The notes below the pieces were generated by a model that did not search any database, had not been told where the DNA came from, and saw nothing but the letters and a program-made list of their open reading frames with translations. The position numbers and the translations under genes are program-made. From Mesorhizobium huakuii (GTDB lineage: Bacteria; Pseudomonadota; Alphaproteobacteria; Rhizobiales; Rhizobiaceae), in the NCBI RefSeq assembly GCF_030160235.1, contig NZ_BSNY01000047.1, forward strand, positions 434,001 through 498,000: a stretch of DNA of 64,000 nucleotides, written 5' to 3'. The stretch's first letter is position 1, and each line of letters starts with the position of its first letter. Of this stretch, positions 47,355-55,777 are shown piece after piece.

Positions 47355-48602
47355 ATGACCGTCTCGACCGTCAAGACAGACCAAGCTTCCGCCGCCGTGC
47401 CGCCGGTCGCAAGGCCATCGGCGCCGGCCCACATCATCCGGGATGACGCCGAAGCGATCGCGGTCGCCCGCGCGCTCGCCGCCGAATTCATCAAGGACTC
47501 CTCCAGGCGCGACCGCGAGCGGATCTGGCCGGTCGCCGAACTCGACGCCTTCTCGCAGAGCGGCCTGTGGTCGATCAACGTGCCCAAGGCATTCGGCGGG
47601 CCGGAAGTGTCCTACGCGACGCTGGCCAAGGTGATCGAGATCATCTCGGCGGCGGATTCCTCGATCGGTCAGATCGCACAGAACCATCTCGGCGTCGTCG
47701 CCGCCATCCGCACCGTTTCCGACGCGGACCAGCAGAAGCTGCTGTTCGCCGAGGTTCTGAAAGGCACGCGGTTCGGCAACGCCTTCTCCGAGTTCGGTTC
47801 CAAGCGCGCCGCCGACTTCGAGACCCGTTTCACCGATGCCGGCGACCATGTCGTCGTCAATGGCCGCAAATTCTATTCGTCCGGCGCGCTGCTTGCCCAT
47901 CTGGTGCCGATCGTGGCGCTCGATGACGAGGGCCGCGCCTGGTATGCGATCGCCGACCGTGGCGCGCCGGGCCTGACCGTCATCGACGACTGGTCGAGCT
48001 TCGGCCAGCGCACGACTTTGTCCGGCACCGTCATCATCGACAACGTCAAGGTGCCGAAGACGCATCTCGTGCCCGGCTATAAGGGCTATGACAGACCGAC
48101 CGCCGACGGCGCCATCTTCCAGATCATCCAGGTGGCGGTCGACACCGGCATCGCCCAGGCAGCGATCGACGAGACGGTTCACTTCGTCCGGACCAGGAGC
48201 CGCGCCTGGATCGACAGCGGCGTCGACAATGCCTGGGACGATCCCTACACCATACAGGCGATCGGCGACCTGACGCTGCGCCTGCACGCGGCGCAGGCGC
48301 TGCTGGAAAAGGCCGGCCTTGCGATCGACAAGGCGGTGGCCGAGCCGACGGCCGAGACGGTGGCGCACGCGCAGATCGTCACCGCTGAGGCCAAAATCCT
48401 GTCGACCGAGATCGCGATTGCCGCCACCAACAAGCTGTTCGAACTGGCGGGTACGCGCTCGACGCTGGCCGAGCACAATCTCGACAGGCATTGGCGCAAT
48501 GCCCGCACCCACACGCTGCACGATCCGGTACGCTGGAAATACTCGATCCTCGGCAAATATTTCCTCAATGGCGAAAATCCGCCGCTGCACGCCTGGAGCT
48601 GA
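47355..48602 (+). CDS. sfnB: SfnB-family sulfur acquisition oxidoreductase
   Basis: A 415-residue flavoprotein with the acyl-CoA dehydrogenase fold. The N-terminal domain is helical (EFIKDSSRRDRERIWPVAEL), the middle has GNAFSEFGSKRAADFETRF, and the C-terminal helices end with LAEHNLDRHWRNARTHTLHD followed by PVRWKY, a DszC/SfnB-type signature. Related enzymes use reduced flavin and oxygen rather than acyl-CoA. In Pseudomonas, SfnB belongs to the sulfone-use system. A ribosome site AAGGAG precedes the ATG. It follows the Liv-type ATPase and precedes the FMN reductase. Confidence 0.9.
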   Translation: MTVSTVKTDQASAAVPPVARPSAPAHIIRDDAEAIAVARALAAEFIKDSSRRDRERIWPVAELDAFSQSGLWSINVPKAFGGPEVSYATLAKVIEIISAADSSIGQIAQNHLGVVAAIRTVSDADQQKLLFAEVLKGTRFGNAFSEFGSKRAADFETRFTDAGDHVVVNGRKFYSSGALLAHLVPIVALDDEGRAWYAIADRGAPGLTVIDDWSSFGQRTTLSGTVIIDNVKVPKTHLVPGYKGYDRPTADGAIFQIIQVAVDTGIAQAAIDETVHFVRTRSRAWIDSGVDNAWDDPYTIQAIGDLTLRLHAAQALLEKAGLAIDKAVAEPTAETVAHAQIVTAEAKILSTEIAIAATNKLFELAGTRSTLAEHNLDRHWRNARTHTLHDPVRWKYSILGKYFLNGENPPLHAWS

Positions 48603-48665
48603 TTTCCCATCGGCGGGCCGGGTGGCCCGCCACTTCAAACTTCGACATCCAAGAGGCCCACTGCC

Positions 48666-49226
48666 ATGTCAAACCCCACAGTCGTCGGCTTTTCCGGCAA
48701 CATCACCCGGCCGTCAAAGACACGCGCCTTCGTCGATCTCGTCACCAGGGACATCGCCGCCCGCCATGGCTTGTCGGCTGTTACCTACGATATCGAGGAT
48801 GTCGGCCCATCGCTGGGCACGGCAAGATGGGCGCGCGACCTCGACAGCCAGGCGCAGCCGATCCTGGCTCAAATCCTCGCGGCCGATGTGCTGGTGGTCG
48901 GTTCGCCGACCTACAAGGGCAGCTATACCGGCCTGTTCAAGCACTTCTTCGACCTGATCGATCCCTCGGCGTTGCGGGGCAAGCCCATCGTGCTGACCGC
49001 GACCGGCGGCGGCGAGCGCCATGCCTTGATCGTCGAGCATCAGCTGCGGCCGCTGTTCGGCTTCTTCGAGGCCTTCGCCTTGCCGACCGCCGTCTACGCC
49101 ACCGACAAGGATTTCATCGAAGGCGTTCTGCGCTCCGAGGCGATCCTGAAGCGCGCAGCGCAGGCGGTGGACGAGGTCGGCTTCGTGCTCGCCAACCGCT
49201 CGGCAGGCAGGGTCGCCGCCGAATAG
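48666..49226 (+). CDS. NAD(P)H-dependent FMN reductase, MsuE/SsuE-like
   Basis: A 186-residue flavodoxin-fold reductase supplying FMNH2 to two-component monooxygenases. Its N-terminus VVGFSGNITRPSKTRAFVD is the flavin-phosphate loop; VLVVGSPTYKGSYTGLFKHF and IVLTATGGGERHALIVEHQL are characteristic of MsuE. It is the last gene of the sulfur locus and is the natural partner for SfnG, the SsuD-like enzyme and possibly SfnB. The name msuE fits best, but ssuE cannot be excluded by eye. Confidence 0.9.
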   Translation: MSNPTVVGFSGNITRPSKTRAFVDLVTRDIAARHGLSAVTYDIEDVGPSLGTARWARDLDSQAQPILAQILAADVLVVGSPTYKGSYTGLFKHFFDLIDPSALRGKPIVLTATGGGERHALIVEHQLRPLFGFFEAFALPTAVYATDKDFIEGVLRSEAILKRAAQAVDEVGFVLANRSAGRVAAE

Positions 49227-49346
49227 CGGCCCGACGGCAGCGGATTTTCACCGATCGGAATCGGCACCGGTGGTGCCCTCGCTTACGTGCAATTTACGAC
49301 CGCCCGCTACAAAGTTCCCGTCTGATTCGTCCGGGACAGGAACACA

Positions 49347-49832
49347 ATGAGCAAAGCCCTCACGACCTTCGCACTCGTCGCCGTGCTGACCGCATTGCTC
49401 ATGGCGCTGAGCCTTGCGGTGGCCCGGCATGGTTACCCCTATGGCGCGATCGGCGTCAGGCGGCTCGACGGCATCGCCGATGCCGGGACCTTCATTCCGC
49501 TCGCTGCCGTCTTTTTCTTCAGCGCGCTGTTGATGATGATCCTGCCGATCCGCGCGGCCAGCATCGTGCTGACCCATGCCGCCGACGCGATCTTCTGGAC
49601 GGTGATCGTGCTGTTTGCCACCATCGTCGGCGGCCTTCTCGCCCGATGGGCCTTCGGTCAGGGCAGCGCTCTTATGGCATTGCTGAACTGGCGGTTCCTG
49701 TTTGCCGTGGCTGTCGTCGGTTGCCACTTCGTCATGAACGAACTGCGCCGCAACGTGCTGTTGCGCAGCCTGTTTTTCGTGATCTTCGCCGCCGCGACGC
49801 TCGCCTGCCTGTTCTGGTCGTTCACCCTCTAG
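49347..49832 (+). CDS. Small integral membrane protein, unknown function
   Basis: A 161-residue protein with about five hydrophobic helices and almost no soluble part. It starts SKALTTFALVAVLTALLMAL, has the polar segment RRLDGIADAGTFIPLAAVF and a charged loop NELRRNVLLRS. I do not recognise a family. It lies 120 bases after the sulfur locus on the same strand and 154 bases before the epoxide hydrolase gene. A GGxACC palindrome (GGCACC-GGT-GGTGCC) sits in the gap before it. Nothing shows a link to either neighbour. Confidence 0.65.
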   Translation: MSKALTTFALVAVLTALLMALSLAVARHGYPYGAIGVRRLDGIADAGTFIPLAAVFFFSALLMMILPIRAASIVLTHAADAIFWTVIVLFATIVGGLLARWAFGQGSALMALLNWRFLFAVAVVGCHFVMNELRRNVLLRSLFFVIFAAATLACLFWSFTL

Positions 49833-49986
49833 AAAGCGGAAATAGTCGTTCCCGTGTCGGGCTGCCGGGACGCTGCACCGCTTGTCGTCGTGCATCCCGC
49901 ACGCCGCCATTTGCGCAAATTTACAATCCGTGCAGCCGCCGTTCCCATAGTCTGGCTCCATCGAAAAGGAACAAGGAGCTGCGAGG

Positions 49987-51198
49987 ATGCACCGCCGCGA
50001 ATCTGCCAAAAGCCTCGTCGCGGCGGCTCTTCTCGGCGGTCTCGCCGATCGCAGCGCCGTCTCACAGGAGAATACGACAATGGCCAAGCCGACGCCGTTC
50101 AAGATTGCCATTTCCGATGACCAGCTCGCCGATCTCAAGGCCCGCCTGAGCCACACACGCTGGCCGGATGAGCCCGCCGGAGCCGGATGGATGACTGGCA
50201 CAAACCTCGACTACATGAAGAAGCTGACCGACCACTGGCTCCATGACTATGATTGGCGGAAGGCCGAAGCGGGCCTGAACGCATTGCCGAACTACAAGGT
50301 TGATATCGAGGGGGTCGACCTGCATTTCGTCCATCAGCCGTCGAGAAAGAAGGGCGCGACGGCGATCCTCCTGCTGCATGGGTGGCCGGACAGTTTCTAC
50401 CGCTATCACAAGGTCGTGGACGCGCTGGCGGAGGAATTTCACGTCGTCGTGCCGTCCATTCCGGGAACCGGCTTCTCCGGCAGAACGGCTGTCCCGGCCG
50501 ACAAGGTGGCCGACATTCTTGCTCACCTCATGAATGACGTCCTGGGTTACGGCAGCTTCATCGTGGCTGGCGGCGATCTGGGGTCGGTGATCGCCATGTC
50601 GCTGGCGCAGCGTCACCCGGACAAGCTTATCGGCTCCCATCTGACCGATGTTGGCTACCCGGACCAGACCACGGATTTTGGCTCCCTCAGCGGGCCGGAG
50701 CAAGGTTATGCCGGGGCGATCCAGCAATGGTTCTTCATGCATGGCGCCTTCAATCTGGCCCAGGCGACAAAGCCGCAGAGCCTTGCCTTCGCCATGAACG
50801 ACTCACCGGTCGGACTTGCCGCATGGATCATGAGCTTCATGGCCGGGATGGGGGTCGGCGATGAGGCTGATGCCCGATTTGGCCGCGACGAGCTTTTGAC
50901 CAACATCATGATCTACTGGCTGACGGAAACGGCGGCATCCTCCTTCCGCATTTACAATCAAAACGCGATGCAGCCGCCGACCATCAAGGGAAAGAACACG
51001 GGGGTGCCGGTGGCGGTGGCGACTGAAGCGCCGATCCCGGGCGGCGTTCGTTTGCCGCGTGAATGGGCGGACCGCCAGACCTCGGGAAATGTCGTGCAAT
51101 TTCACGATATGGAAAAGGCGGGCCATTTCGCCGCGTGGGAAGATCCCGCATTCTATGTCGAAGACATCAAGCAATTCGCCGCGCTTGTCACGAAATAA
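49987..51198 (+). CDS. Epoxide hydrolase-family alpha/beta hydrolase
   Basis: A 403-residue protein. After a basic N-terminal stretch with a short hydrophobic run (KSLVAAALLGGLADRSAVSQ), possibly an export signal, comes the epoxide hydrolase N-terminal domain (DDQLADLKARLSHTRWPDEP). The alpha/beta-hydrolase core has the oxyanion motif LLHGWPDSFYRYHKV and the nucleophile elbow GGDLGSVIAM, where most relatives have GGDWG; the aspartate nucleophile is kept. The catalytic histidine is likely in EKAGHFAAWEDP. It opens epoxide rings to diols by family inference. GAGG stands just before the ATG; the methionine in ENTTMAKPTPF is an alternative start. It converges on a broken AraC-type gene, a candidate former regulator. 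Confidence 0.87.
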   Translation: MHRRESAKSLVAAALLGGLADRSAVSQENTTMAKPTPFKIAISDDQLADLKARLSHTRWPDEPAGAGWMTGTNLDYMKKLTDHWLHDYDWRKAEAGLNALPNYKVDIEGVDLHFVHQPSRKKGATAILLLHGWPDSFYRYHKVVDALAEEFHVVVPSIPGTGFSGRTAVPADKVADILAHLMNDVLGYGSFIVAGGDLGSVIAMSLAQRHPDKLIGSHLTDVGYPDQTTDFGSLSGPEQGYAGAIQQWFFMHGAFNLAQATKPQSLAFAMNDSPVGLAAWIMSFMAGMGVGDEADARFGRDELLTNIMIYWLTETAASSFRIYNQNAMQPPTIKGKNTGVPVAVATEAPIPGGVRLPREWADRQTSGNVVQFHDMEKAGHFAAWEDPAFYVEDIKQFAALVTK

Positions 51199-51214
51199 GC
51201 GCTGCCGCGAAACT

Positions 51215-51248
51215 CTGATGCCGGGCGAAAACGCTCGCCCGGCATCAG
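51215..51248. terminator. Convergent-gene hairpin between epoxide hydrolase and AraC-type gene
   Basis: A 14-bp perfect stem, CTGATGCCGGGCGA with TCGCCCGGCATCAG, with a six-base loop. The right arm includes the stop codon of the leftward AraC-type gene (51245-51247). It likely terminates transcripts from both sides. Confidence 0.8.
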
Positions 51249-51957
51249 ATCTTGTGGACTGCATCGAGGTTTGAGGGCAGGGAACCCATGATCTTCTTTA
51301 TGGATTTGATCATGTGCGGTTGATCCGTATAGCCAAGATCGAAAGCCACGGCCGCGGCACTATCGCCGGCTTTCAAGCGCCGAACCGCTTCCTGCGCGCG
51401 GCGGATCAACTGGAAATCCTTCTGCGTAATACCGGTGGTGTTCTTGAAATGCTGCTGCACCGAGCGTTTGGAGGCGGCCTTGGCTTTTCGGTAAAGGCCC
51501 TGGCCACGACGTCGTCGGACGCAAGCAGCCTTGCCGCGATCATTTCATCGACAAGAACTTCGGCGTTCAGGAATGTCGGTAGCGGCAGCTTCACGCCATC
51601 CAATGAAAATTCGTCTTCCTCCACATCCAGGAAACGGACCGCCGCGCCGGTTCGCACCTCTTTGTCATGTGCAAGATAGACATGGGCGGCAAATGAGATG
51701 ACAACCGAGTGCTCACCCTCGACATATGGCACGTCGACAGGCTCGGTCGCCTGACCGCTCAAGAACACCACGGAAATCCCGTCCGGCGCGACGCTGCGGA
51801 GCAGATCCCACGAGCCGTCCGGTGTGGCTTTGTAAATTCCGTCGCTCAAACACACAGTTTGCCAGACCGTATCGATCCAGGGGTGGGGGGATGACCGGCT
51901 CGTATGCTTTTGGACCATGATCGGCAATTGCTCCGGCAAACTGCGAATTCGATTCAT
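51245..51957 (-). pseudogene. AraC-family regulator disrupted by a one-base frameshift
   Basis: Two frames cover one gene. The N-terminal part (from 51957 or 51918, with HPWIDTVWQTVCLSDGIYKA) runs in one frame to AFTEKP. The C-terminal helix-turn-helix part continues in another frame: KAKAASKRSVQQHFKNTTGI, then TQKDFQLIRRAQEAVRRLKA and VAFDLGYTDQPHMIKSIKKI. The break falls at a run of four T at 51485-51488 on the plus strand (AAAA on the coding strand); one more base there restores GAA AAA GCC AAG and a continuous protein of about 237 residues. It is either a real inactivating change or a homopolymer sequencing error. Confidence 0.8.
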
Positions 51958-52086
51958 GAATGGAGATTACACAGTCGAATCCTTGCGCGACGGCGTCCAG
52001 CCCTTGCAAGCGATTTGCGCAAGATGCGCCCTCGCCGACCCGGGGGCGGCAGTCAACCACGGGATGTCCGGCGCTGTCTTGGCCGG

Positions 52087-52626
52087 CTAATTCCGGGATC
52101 CGGCGGCGATGTTGGCGGCGGCCGTTTCCATCCATGTCCAGAGATAGGCGGCGAGGCCACGATCGACATGGATGCGCAAGCCGCTCTGATGGCGGTACAC
52201 GATGGCGCTGATGCCGGCGAAGGAGAGCGTTGCACTGGCGCTTGGCTGCCTGGGGTCGAGCGTCGTCCCGCGTGCGACGAAAGCATCAAGTACCGGGCCA
52301 TCGACCTCGAACACCTGCAATCCGGCGCTGATTTCCGTCACGGCGAATTCCTGGCTGAACCACCCGGTGGCCATGCCGACGGGGGTGGTGGAGACGGCAA
52401 GCAGGCGGTCGCGCGCGAGGCGGACCGAATAGCGTATGCCTTCCGCCAGGCCGAATGCCCCGACGGCCGGCCCATCGAAGCCGGAAGCCCCGGCCCATGC
52501 CGCGAGGTCGCCGCTGACCAGGCGTTGGTGCAGCCCGGTAACGGCGCCTATCTTGAGCCCCGGCACTTCGATCGTGGCGTTGCGCCAGTCCGGCGCGACG
52601 GACCATTTTTCCGCGAGATCACGCAT
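52087..52626 (-). CDS. soxG: Sarcosine oxidase gamma subunit
   Basis: A 179-residue subunit of heterotetrameric sarcosine oxidase, folded like part of the GcvT C-terminal region and packing against the alpha subunit. Landmarks are IRYSVRLARDRLLAVS and LDPRQPSASATLSFAGISA, near the conserved GTTLDPR motif. It overlaps the soxA stop by eight bases and closes the soxBDAG operon. Length is typical (about 180-200). No terminator hairpin was seen immediately downstream; the 130 bases up to the AraC-type gene contain nothing recognisable. Confidence 0.92.
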   Translation of the reverse strand: MRDLAEKWSVAPDWRNATIEVPGLKIGAVTGLHQRLVSGDLAAWAGASGFDGPAVGAFGLAEGIRYSVRLARDRLLAVSTTPVGMATGWFSQEFAVTEISAGLQVFEVDGPVLDAFVARGTTLDPRQPSASATLSFAGISAIVYRHQSGLRIHVDRGLAAYLWTWMETAAANIAAGSRN

Positions 52627-55504
52627 GGAGCCGCTCTCCTGCCGGGTCGAAGGCGCAAGGCGCGGTAATCATTGCCGTCCTGACTTTGCCGAGATGCTGG
52701 ATTTCGATCGTCTCACCGTGGCGCGCCGCGCCGCGCTCGATCAGGCCGAGCGCGATCGGCCGGCCAAGCGTCGGGCTGTGGTAGCTCGAAGTGACAAAAC
52801 CCTGGCTGTGCAGCCTGTCGCCCTCTCGCTTGATGCCATGCGCGCCGGTTGGCAGCGGCGCTTCGCCAGACGGCACCGTCAGCCCGACAAGCTGCAGGCG
52901 GTCGCCGCGCGAGGCCTCCTCGGTGAACAGCGATCGGCGGCCGACATATTCGGTCTGGCGTTTGACGCGGGGCCCTTCGCTGCCGAGGTCGTGCGGCAGC
53001 GTGGTGCCGTCCGTGTCCTTGCCGATGACGATGAAGCCTTTCTCGGCGCGCAGGATCATCAGCGCTTCGAGGCCGATGACGACGGCATCGAATGCCTGCC
53101 CGACCTGGCGCAAATGCGCCCACAAGGGCTCGGCGCGATCGGCGCGGATCGAAATCTCGTAGCTCCTGTCGCCGGTGAAGCTGACGCGGGCGATGCGGAC
53201 AGCGTCGCCGCCATAGAAGCCATGGCCGATCGCCATATGCGGCAGATCGGCATCGTCGAGCGAGAGGCCAAGATCGACTGTTTCGAGCAGCTTGTGGGCG
53301 TTCGGTCCGGAGACGGTCAGCGTCGCCATCTCAGATGTGGCATTGTGGATATAGACAGCGTCACGGCCAAAACGGTCCTGGCGCCATTCCTCCAGCCGGG
53401 CGTGCACCGCCGCGACATGCGAGGACGAGCAGGAGACGACGAAGCGATGCTCGTCCAGCCGCACCAGCACGCCGTCGTCGAAGACCACGCCATTCTCCGA
53501 CAGCATGAAGCCGTAGCGGCAGCGGCCGGGCTTCAGCGTCGACATGGTGTTGTAGTAGAGGAAATCGACGAATTCGGCTGCCTTGGGACCGATCACCTCG
53601 ATCTTGCCCAGCGTCGAACCGTCGAACAGCGCGACCGACCGGCGCGCGCGCAACGCCTCGTCCTGGATGGCGCGATCCGCATCGACGCCACGGCCGCCAT
53701 AATGGGCCGGACGCAGCCAGCCGCCATATTCCTGGAAGACCGCGCCGCTCTCGCGATGCACGCTCTCCAGCGGCAGCCGGCGCACCGGCGCCATCAATTC
53801 ACCGGCGCGCGCGCCGGCAAAGCTTGCCAGCGGCACCGGCGTGAAGGGCGGACGGTAGGTTGTGGTTCCGACTTCCGGCACGGCGCGTCCGGTAATCCCT
53901 GCCATCAGCGCCAGGCCGGGCAGGTTGGAGGTCTTGCCCTGGTCGGTCGCCATGCCGAGCGTCGTGTAGCGCTTCAGATGCTCGACCGAGACGAAGTTCT
54001 CGCGCGCCGCCAGCTCGACGTCCTTCACCGTCACGTCGTTCTGGTAGTCGATCCAGATGCGCCCTTTCGAGCCGGGCACCGGCCACGCTGCGACTATGCC
54101 GCCAGTCGCCTCCGGTCCCGTGCTGAGCGGTAGGGCGGCCTTCGTTTTGCCGTGCGAGGCAACGGCCTTCTCCGAACTGGCGAACACCTCCGACAACGAG
54201 ACCGAACCTGCTGCCGCACCGGCGACTGAAATGCCATCGACGGGATCGCCCGGCAGGAACGCGGCGCGGGCCTCGCTCCAGGCGAGCTTGCCTTTGGCCT
54301 GGCCGAACAGATGGATTGTCGGCGTCCAGCCGCCCGAGACCAGCACGCAGTCGGCGTCGAGTCTGGTGCCGTCATCCAGCGTCACGCCCTCGACGCGCAG
54401 CCTGCCCTTGGCGGCGGCAAGCGCGCGCCCTTTGACCAGCCGCGCCTTGGCCGTCGCATTGGGCATGCCGTCACGCCTGATGTCGACCAGCGTCGCGTCG
54501 GCGCCAGCCTCGGCCAACGCTGCCGCGACCCCGTAAGCGCTGTCATTGTTGGTCGCGACGACAACGCGCCGGCCGACGAGAACCGCATGGCGCCTGAGAT
54601 AGGCGAGTGCCGCATCCGCCGACAGGATGCCCGGCAGGTCGTTGTTGGCGAAGGGCAGTGGCCGCTCGATGGCACCGGTCGCCAGCACGATATGACGCGG
54701 CCGGACCCGCCACAGCGTGTCGCGCCGGCCATCGAAATGACGCTGGTTCAGCCCGACCAGATTGTGGTCGTAAATACCAAAGGCGGTGGTCGCGGGCAGG
54801 ATCAGGTGGCCGCCGGCGGTAAGCTCCGCAACCGTCTCCTCGATCCACATGGAAGCGGGCTTGCCGCCGATCTCGCAGGCGCGATGGCCGAGCGATCCGC
54901 CCGGTTTGTGCTGGTCGTCGACCAGCGTGACGCAGAGGCCCGCGCCGGCAGCCAGCCTGGCCGCCGCCAGTCCGGCCGGCCCGGCGCCGACCACCAGCAC
55001 GTCGCAATAATGGTTGATCTGGTCCGCCGTGCCCGGCGAGGTCCAGTGGGTGTCGACCTTGCCCAGCCCGGCCATGGCGCGGATGCGCGGCTCGAACATG
55101 TGCCAGTCCGGCCACATGAAGGTCTTGTAGTAGAACGCCGCCGGAATGAAGCGCGAGAAGCGGTCGAGGAAGGCGTTGCGGTCGGCCTGCGCGTTTGGCG
55201 TGGCATTGACGCTTTTCGCCACCAGCCCGTCGCGTGCCGGTTCCGTCGTGGCCCGCGTGTTCGGCGTCGCCTGCGGTCCGCCGATATCGACCAGTGCGTT
55301 CGGCTCCTCGACGCCGGCGCCCCAGATGCCGCGCGGCCGGTGGTATTTGAAGCTGCGGCCGACGATCGCGACATCGTTGGCGAGCAGTGCCGAGGCAATG
55401 GTGTCGCCGGCAAAACCGCCAACGCTTGCGCCGTCGAAGCTGAAACGGATCGGCCGCGAGCGGTCGATGGCGCTGCCGCCCGTGGCAAGACGCGAGGCGG
55501 TCAT
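52619..55504 (-). CDS. soxA: Sarcosine oxidase alpha subunit
   Basis: A 961-residue subunit binding NAD+ and, with the beta subunit, covalent FMN; its C-terminus transfers the methyl group to tetrahydrofolate. The order is an Fer2_4-like N-terminal domain (PIRFSFDGASVGGFAGDTIA), a pyridine-nucleotide fold (VLVVGAGPAGLAAARLAAGA), the mid region VVATNNDSAYGVAAALAEAG, and a GcvT-type domain over the last 370 residues (ALFDGSTLGKIEVIGPKAAE, then GRRSLFTEEASRGDRLQLVG). Nothing looks missing. It overlaps the soxD stop by four bases (ATGA) and soxG at its 3' end. Confidence 0.96.
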   Translation of the reverse strand: MTASRLATGGSAIDRSRPIRFSFDGASVGGFAGDTIASALLANDVAIVGRSFKYHRPRGIWGAGVEEPNALVDIGGPQATPNTRATTEPARDGLVAKSVNATPNAQADRNAFLDRFSRFIPAAFYYKTFMWPDWHMFEPRIRAMAGLGKVDTHWTSPGTADQINHYCDVLVVGAGPAGLAAARLAAGAGLCVTLVDDQHKPGGSLGHRACEIGGKPASMWIEETVAELTAGGHLILPATTAFGIYDHNLVGLNQRHFDGRRDTLWRVRPRHIVLATGAIERPLPFANNDLPGILSADAALAYLRRHAVLVGRRVVVATNNDSAYGVAAALAEAGADATLVDIRRDGMPNATAKARLVKGRALAAAKGRLRVEGVTLDDGTRLDADCVLVSGGWTPTIHLFGQAKGKLAWSEARAAFLPGDPVDGISVAGAAAGSVSLSEVFASSEKAVASHGKTKAALPLSTGPEATGGIVAAWPVPGSKGRIWIDYQNDVTVKDVELAARENFVSVEHLKRYTTLGMATDQGKTSNLPGLALMAGITGRAVPEVGTTTYRPPFTPVPLASFAGARAGELMAPVRRLPLESVHRESGAVFQEYGGWLRPAHYGGRGVDADRAIQDEALRARRSVALFDGSTLGKIEVIGPKAAEFVDFLYYNTMSTLKPGRCRYGFMLSENGVVFDDGVLVRLDEHRFVVSCSSSHVAAVHARLEEWRQDRFGRDAVYIHNATSEMATLTVSGPNAHKLLETVDLGLSLDDADLPHMAIGHGFYGGDAVRIARVSFTGDRSYEISIRADRAEPLWAHLRQVGQAFDAVVIGLEALMILRAEKGFIVIGKDTDGTTLPHDLGSEGPRVKRQTEYVGRRSLFTEEASRGDRLQLVGLTVPSGEAPLPTGAHGIKREGDRLHSQGFVTSSYHSPTLGRPIALGLIERGAARHGETIEIQHLGKVRTAMITAPCAFDPAGERLHA

Positions 55505-55770
55505 GCCGCGTGCTCCCCGCCAAACGCGGTCGACGACAGTACCTTGTGCGTAACGGTATCACGCTCCATCACGAAGAACTCGCCGCAGCTCGTGTGAACC
55601 CAGATTTCGCGCGCCGTGCCCTTCGGGTTGCCGCGCAGATAGAGATATCCGGCCCAGCGCTCGATGGGCACCTCGGCGCCATCCGGCCTGGCGTTGCCGG
55701 CATCGCCGCCATAGTGGAATTCGGTCTCGTCGCGCGGGCCGCAGAACGGGCAAGGAAAGAGCTGCATCAA
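55501..55770 (-). CDS. soxD: Sarcosine oxidase delta subunit
   Basis: An 89-residue zinc-binding subunit. The zinc ligands are visible as CPFCGPRDETEFHYGG near the start and VHTSCGEFF in the middle. It starts at ATG 55770, seven bases after the soxB stop codon, and overlaps soxA by four bases, so the order B-D-A-G is kept with tight coupling. The delta chain is essential for assembly in known heterotetrameric enzymes. Confidence 0.95.
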   Translation of the reverse strand: MMQLFPCPFCGPRDETEFHYGGDAGNARPDGAEVPIERWAGYLYLRGNPKGTAREIWVHTSCGEFFVMERDTVTHKVLSSTAFGGEHAA

Positions 55771-55777
55771 GAAACCT

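Noticed and set aside
49227-49346. GGCACC-GGT-GGTGCC palindrome as a sulfur-locus terminator
   Set aside because: The stem is only 6 bp and no T-run follows, so it is not convincing as a terminator.
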